A stretch of DNA of 32,500 nt, taken from positions 110,001 through 142,500 of the forward strand of contig JAPMOS010000052.1 in assembly GCA_027972325.1 (NCBI GenBank), written 5' to 3'. The translations under genes and the position numbers were made by a program. The notes beneath the pieces are model-generated. The model had not been told where the DNA came from and did no database searches. It was given only the letters and a program-made list of their open reading frames with translations. This stretch comes from Paratrimastix pyriformis. Its lineage: Eukaryota; Preaxostyla; Paratrimastigidae. Shown here one piece after another: positions 28,718 through 32,500 of the stretch. How positions within the stretch are numbered: position 1 is the first letter of the stretch; each line of letters starts with the position of its first letter.

Positions 28718-29927
28718 ATAACGTTAGGTGCAAAAACCCGGATGCCGGCAAACGGCCTTCCCGCGCATTCTTTCTTGAGAGCCATCCTATTTATAACTGT
28801 TTTCAGTGAGTTGTGGCGAACCCGCAGGGTACAGTGAGCCAGTCGGACATTTGATCGACCCGCCCATCTGACATCTGTTCGGGAGAAACGGGTCCGGGAA
28901 CCACTGTGGCTGCTGTGGGAGTGTCTCTGGACTGCATTGGGGCCACCCTGACGACGGAGGTGGTCCCGGCTGGCACTGGAGGGTGGCCTCCGGGCATACC
29001 CACCGTTTCACGCGCCCGCCGCTCCCACCCCCTCCCCAGGGGCACTCTGACGCCTCACAAGCCTGCCCCGGGTCACACCAACACTCCCAGGCCCCACTCC
29101 TCCCAGTCGCCGCCACCCCACCCCGTCCCGCTCCCAGGGGAACGCCCCTCCCAAACCACCCCTCCCCGGACCCCCGGGGCCCCCCATGAGGTGTCGGCCA
29201 CTCTGTGACGCATGTTTCACTTTTACCTCTGTGCGGGTGCCCCTTTGATGCTTCTGGTTCCTCTCGGGACTGATGTGAAGGCAATCTCTCCTCTGCCGGT
29301 CCGCGTTGGCCCCTGCGGCTCCCCGGTTATGAAGGCGGGGAGTTTCAGGAAAGTCTCGTGTTCTTCTCTTCCTTTCTCAGGTGGTTCTCTCAATAAAGCT
29401 CGTTCGCGTGAGCATCCACAACACGGTTTGGCGAACCACCGGGGCCCCGGGGGTCCGGGGAGGGGTGGTTTGGGAGGGGCGTTCCCCTGGGAGCGGGACG
29501 GGGTGGGGGTGGCGGCGACTGGGAGGAGTGGGGCTTGGGAGTGTTGGTGTGGCCCGGGGCAGGCTTGTGAGGCGCCAGAGTGCCCCTGGGGAGGGGGTGG
29601 AGGAGGTGGGAGCGGCGGGCGCGTGAAACGGTGGGTATGCCCGGAGGCCACCCTGCACTCCTCCAGTGCCAGCCGGGACCACCTCCGTCGTCAGGGTGGC
29701 CCCAATGCAGTCCAGAGACACTCCCACAGCAGCCACAGTGGTTCCCGGACCCGTTTCTCCCGAACAGATGTCAGATGGGCGGGTCGATCAAATGTCCGAC
29801 TGGCTCACTGTACCCTGCGGGTTCGCCACAACTCACTGAAAACAGTTATAAATAGGATGGCTCTCAAGAAAGAATGCGCGGGAAGGCCGTTTGCCGGCAT
29901 CCGGGTTTTTGCACCTATGTCCGCCGC
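28718..29927. mobile_element. Large palindrome: two inverted arms of about 0.47 kb around a 0.25 kb loop
   Basis: The left arm (about 28718-29184) and right arm (about 29441-29927) are inverted and, by eye, about 95-97% identical apart from a few indels of up to about 9 bp. Outer ends carry TAGGTGCAAAAACCCGGATG; inner ends carry GGGGCCCCGGGGGTCCGGGG. The loop (29185-29440) is unique. The shape fits a foldback-type element or an inverted duplication. No transposase frame is seen and no target-site duplication could be assigned. Confidence 0.6.
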
Positions 29928-29932
29928 TGTTT

Positions 29933-30750
29933 GAATAATGCGTGAACAGGGAACGAAGGGAACCAACAATGGGCGCTCTGACCCAGGCAAACCGTCCCCA
30001 CCCATCTTTGTGCACTCGGCGGCCCGGCTTGGGGTCTGCATGATGCTGAATGGCATCGCGACGGCGGTCGCGTCTCCGGATTCACGCGCACAGATTTATC
30101 ACACATCGTGATGGGCTGGAATTGCGACCCCATCACACCTCGTCAACACCTCGCGACCTGACCGCACAGCACCTGCGTTCTCTTCTTTTCGAGTGTTTTT
30201 AGACTCCATCAAGCAAAAATCACCTCATTCTGGCACCTTTTTTTCCGCCTCGTCATGGTTGGCATCAGGCAATACTTCTGCCCGCACCAAACACCTTAAT
30301 GTGCCTAAGGTTGAATAAAAAACACATTTAACGCACTTCTGGTCGCCCGTTCAACGGAGATCGGCATCATTCGAGGAGATGGGCCAGGAGGTGGGTGGAG
30401 GCGCAGGATCTGAGGTCGTTCGGACTCGATTCATCTGACGCCTTGTGGAGGCGTCCCATTTCTGCAACTGGGCGCCAGAAGGGAGTCCTATTGAGGAGTG
30501 CTCAGATGGGAGCGGCAGCGGTACCATTCAATTTCCCAAACACCTTTGGCACACCCAGGGGAACAGGGGAGGCTCGGAACGAGCGTGTCTCGTTTCCTTC
30601 CAGTGAGCCTCCCCCCTTGCACGTACGCACGCACGCACACGAAAACCGGTTCGTGGTTGACCAGGGGGGTAGTCGCATTTGTTCGTTCCCTTCGTTCCCT
30701 GTTCACGCTTTCCAAAAACAGCGACGGGTTTTTGACCCCTACGTTATCAT
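29933..30750. repeat. Second, shorter inverted pair outside the palindrome
   Basis: GCGTGAACAGGGAACGAAGGGAAC at 29941-29964 is inverted at about 30687-30710. AACGTAGGGGTCAAAAACCCG at about 28695 is inverted at about 30724-30745. The intervening 29970-30680 shows no recognised gene. Confidence 0.65.
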
Positions 30751-30948
30751 CATCAAACGTTGTGCAGAAGGTCCATATGTACTTAGAGGGCGTCAGCTCA
30801 GACAGGTTGTCCGCATGCCCAACCGAGAGGCCGAAGCACGCGCTCCCTCTCTCCGGCGTTTGTTCCTTATCATGACGGAAGCATCAGATGCAGAAGCAGA
30901 TGCAGAAGCTGGGCCGATCTGTCAGTCCCTTGTTTGGATTGAGTATTT
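30751..30948. other. Unassigned stretch upstream of the REase-kinase gene
   Basis: Contains short AGATGCAGAAGC repeats near 30886-30910. No gene is recognised; it may hold the promoter or 5' exons of the downstream gene. Confidence 0.3.
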
Positions 30949-31424
30949 ATGTTTCATGCTGTAGTGGCATTTCGGAACCTGATACGGTCCCTTCCTTTGC
31001 AACAAGAGGAGCGTGCGCGTTTGCTCGAGTGCACTCAACTCGAGTTGCAGACCATCTCTGACGGTTCTTCGTCACCAGCACGGCTTGCCCGTCGTTTGGA
31101 AAAACTGGGCTGCGGTTTCCTTTCATCCAGACTTGCCATCCATCATTCAGGAGCACTTTCCTCCGCATGGTCTGTCTTCTTTTTGCCTGCCCCGATTCTG
31201 GGCCCATGCACTCCGCGATGCTGCGCGAAAGAAAAAGAACGAAAAGACCCTCTCTCGCTCTGGGCTTTTGATCACCGTTTGATGATACAGCACCACCCGC
31301 CGCAGCCGCCGCCTCACCCGCCGTGCAGCCAGGCTGCGCCGGAGCTGCCACTCAATCTCCATCTTCAGGTTTGTCGCCCACTCCACTGCTCCATTCTTCT
31401 TCTTCTTCTTCTTCTTTCCTCCAG
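30949..31424 (+). other. Possible upstream exons of the REase-kinase gene
   Basis: Two overlapping open frames occur here, 30949-31482 and 31013-31282. The second reads as plausible globular protein (PVVWKNWAAVSFHPDLP). A TTC-rich pyrimidine tract (about 31394-31422) and CCAG precede the exon at 31425. No family is recognised, and the gene start is not resolved. Confidence 0.3.
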
Positions 31425-32500
31425 CTGGTCTCGTTATGCGCCACTTCTTCGCCGATATGCCGCTCCCCTCCGCCTTCTGTGACAATCCGTACCAGCGGGA
31501 TGCCTTTATGCGTCGTGTCCAAACCGGGCCCTATCAATTCCACATGACCGCCCACGGACGCGCCCCGTTCCCGCCCCAATTGGTTGAACCCGCCTTCCTC
31601 GCCTTTTGCTCCGAGTGGAACAGCGATGCCCCGCCCGATTCGGGCTCTGCCAACTGATCGGCATGTACGCGGCGGCGGCGGCCTCCGTCCGGGCCAATCA
31701 GGGCCAGGAATTGGACCTCTCGGACGCCCTCCGCGGGATTTTGGCGAAGCTGCTGCAAGTTCGGCTGGAGATTCAGTCCATCCCGGGGACCTGGGGGGAC
31801 AGCCTGGCCGATCTTGTCTACGCCGTGCCCGATGATGAGGACACCGGTGAGATGCCCGCGTTGATCGTTGTCGTCAAGCCCGAACTGGATGAGGGCGCCG
31901 CCTATCAACTGGCGGCGTACTACGTCGGGCTCTGGGCCGCCAAAGCCCGCGGGGCCTGCCCGAGCTTTCTCATACAGGTGTGCGGTGGGCACGTCTCCTT
32001 ATCCTGTGCCATCACCACCGCGAAGGTCCGGGCGAGCTCGTTCTCTCATTTCCCGGCCCGAACCTCAATTTTTGCGCCACAGGGAATCATCATCGAAGAG
32101 CTGACCCCCGCAGTGGGTGTTCTTCCCTACGCCGATCCGACCTGCCTCCGGCCCGCATTCAGGCTGTTCGGTGCCCTCCGAAAGACACTGCCCATCCTGA
32201 CCAAGTCACTGCAATCCCTGGCCAGGCGCCACTGTGGCGGCACCCGCCTGGCCTTCCCGTTTTCGCTGTGCCAGGACATCCCCGTCCAGATCCATACCCA
32301 GATCTATGAGACCCTCTGTTTCCGGGCCACTGTCTGCACGTCTCACACCTGTGTGACTCATGTTGTTTTTGTTCATTGGGGTAGGTCTCCCCGGCCACTC
32401 CCGTGATTCTGAAAATCGCCCGTGGGCGGTACGGCCTGCACGCCCACATTTTTGCCATGCGCCAGGGTTTTGCCCCGCCCCTGCTCGCCTGCTATCGGCT
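31425..32500 (+). CDS. REase-like plus protein-kinase fusion (Crinkler/CR-effector-type), 5' part, runs off right edge
   Basis: Exons by frame and splice fit: 31425-31582, 31624-31977, 32083-32331, 32385 to the edge, all joined in phase 0. The middle exons contain an alpha-beta pattern (SLADLVYA, PALIVVVKPE, then AYQLAAYYVGLW and CPSFLIQ) typical of the restriction-endonuclease-like segment in CR-type effector and REase-kinase proteins of fungi, oomycetes and other protists. The last exon (VILKIARGRYGLHAHIFAMR, then GFAPPLLAC) fits the kinase N-lobe that follows in those proteins. Such proteins act in host or pathogen nuclei or in genome conflict; the role here is unknown. An upstream exon is required because the acceptor at 31424 is phase 1; open segments within 30949-31372 are candidates. 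Family assignment rests on pattern recall and is moderate. Confidence 0.6.

Noticed and set aside
29390-29450. AATAAAG followed by a TGGCGAACC motif, reminiscent of an LTR end and primer-binding site
   Set aside because: No paired LTR, capsid or polymerase coding is seen; it sits at the loop edge of the palindrome. Too little to name an element.

Overview
The window is nuclear DNA from a GC-rich, intron-dense eukaryote, most likely a free-living protist. Evidence: spliced genes whose reading frames stay open only when GT(C)...AG introns are removed, a tRNA-Lys gene inside an intron, a kelch-phosphatase (PPKL) gene of the plant/alveolate/protist type, and heavy microsatellite load in introns. 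Species cannot be read from the sequence; a metamonad such as Paratrimastix is only a guess.

Layout. (1) 1-7408, minus strand: 5' part of a multi-exon gene for an ATP-grasp PEP-synthase/rifampicin-phosphotransferase-like enzyme; it runs off the left edge. (2) 7409-7988: divergent promoter region. (3) 7989-16163, plus: complete PPKL gene (kelch repeats plus PP1-like phosphatase), 13 exons. (4) 16164-17206: convergent intergenic region. (5) 18685-17207, minus: complete three-exon ZIP-family metal transporter. (6) about 18676-28069, plus: TTC7-like TPR gene (EFR3/PI4-kinase complex subunit family), about 16 exons, with a tRNA-Lys(CTT) gene nested in one intron. (7) 28070-31424: gene-poor stretch with a large palindrome (two arms of about 0.47 kb). 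(8) 31425-32500, plus: 5' part of a gene with a restriction-endonuclease-like segment followed by a kinase N-lobe, as in Crinkler/CR-type effectors; it runs off the right edge. These neighbours do not form a pathway; they look like ordinary independent eukaryotic genes.

The most striking signals are in the introns. About 40 of 47 assigned 5' splice sites begin GTC, mostly GTCYGY (very often GTCCGT), not the usual GTRAGT; none fits GTRAGT. Many introns carry tandem copies of their own exon-intron junctions (donor or acceptor plus 10-65 bases of exon), as if introns grow by repeated local duplication across splice sites. Two dispersed intron repeats (about 120 and 115 bp) are also present.
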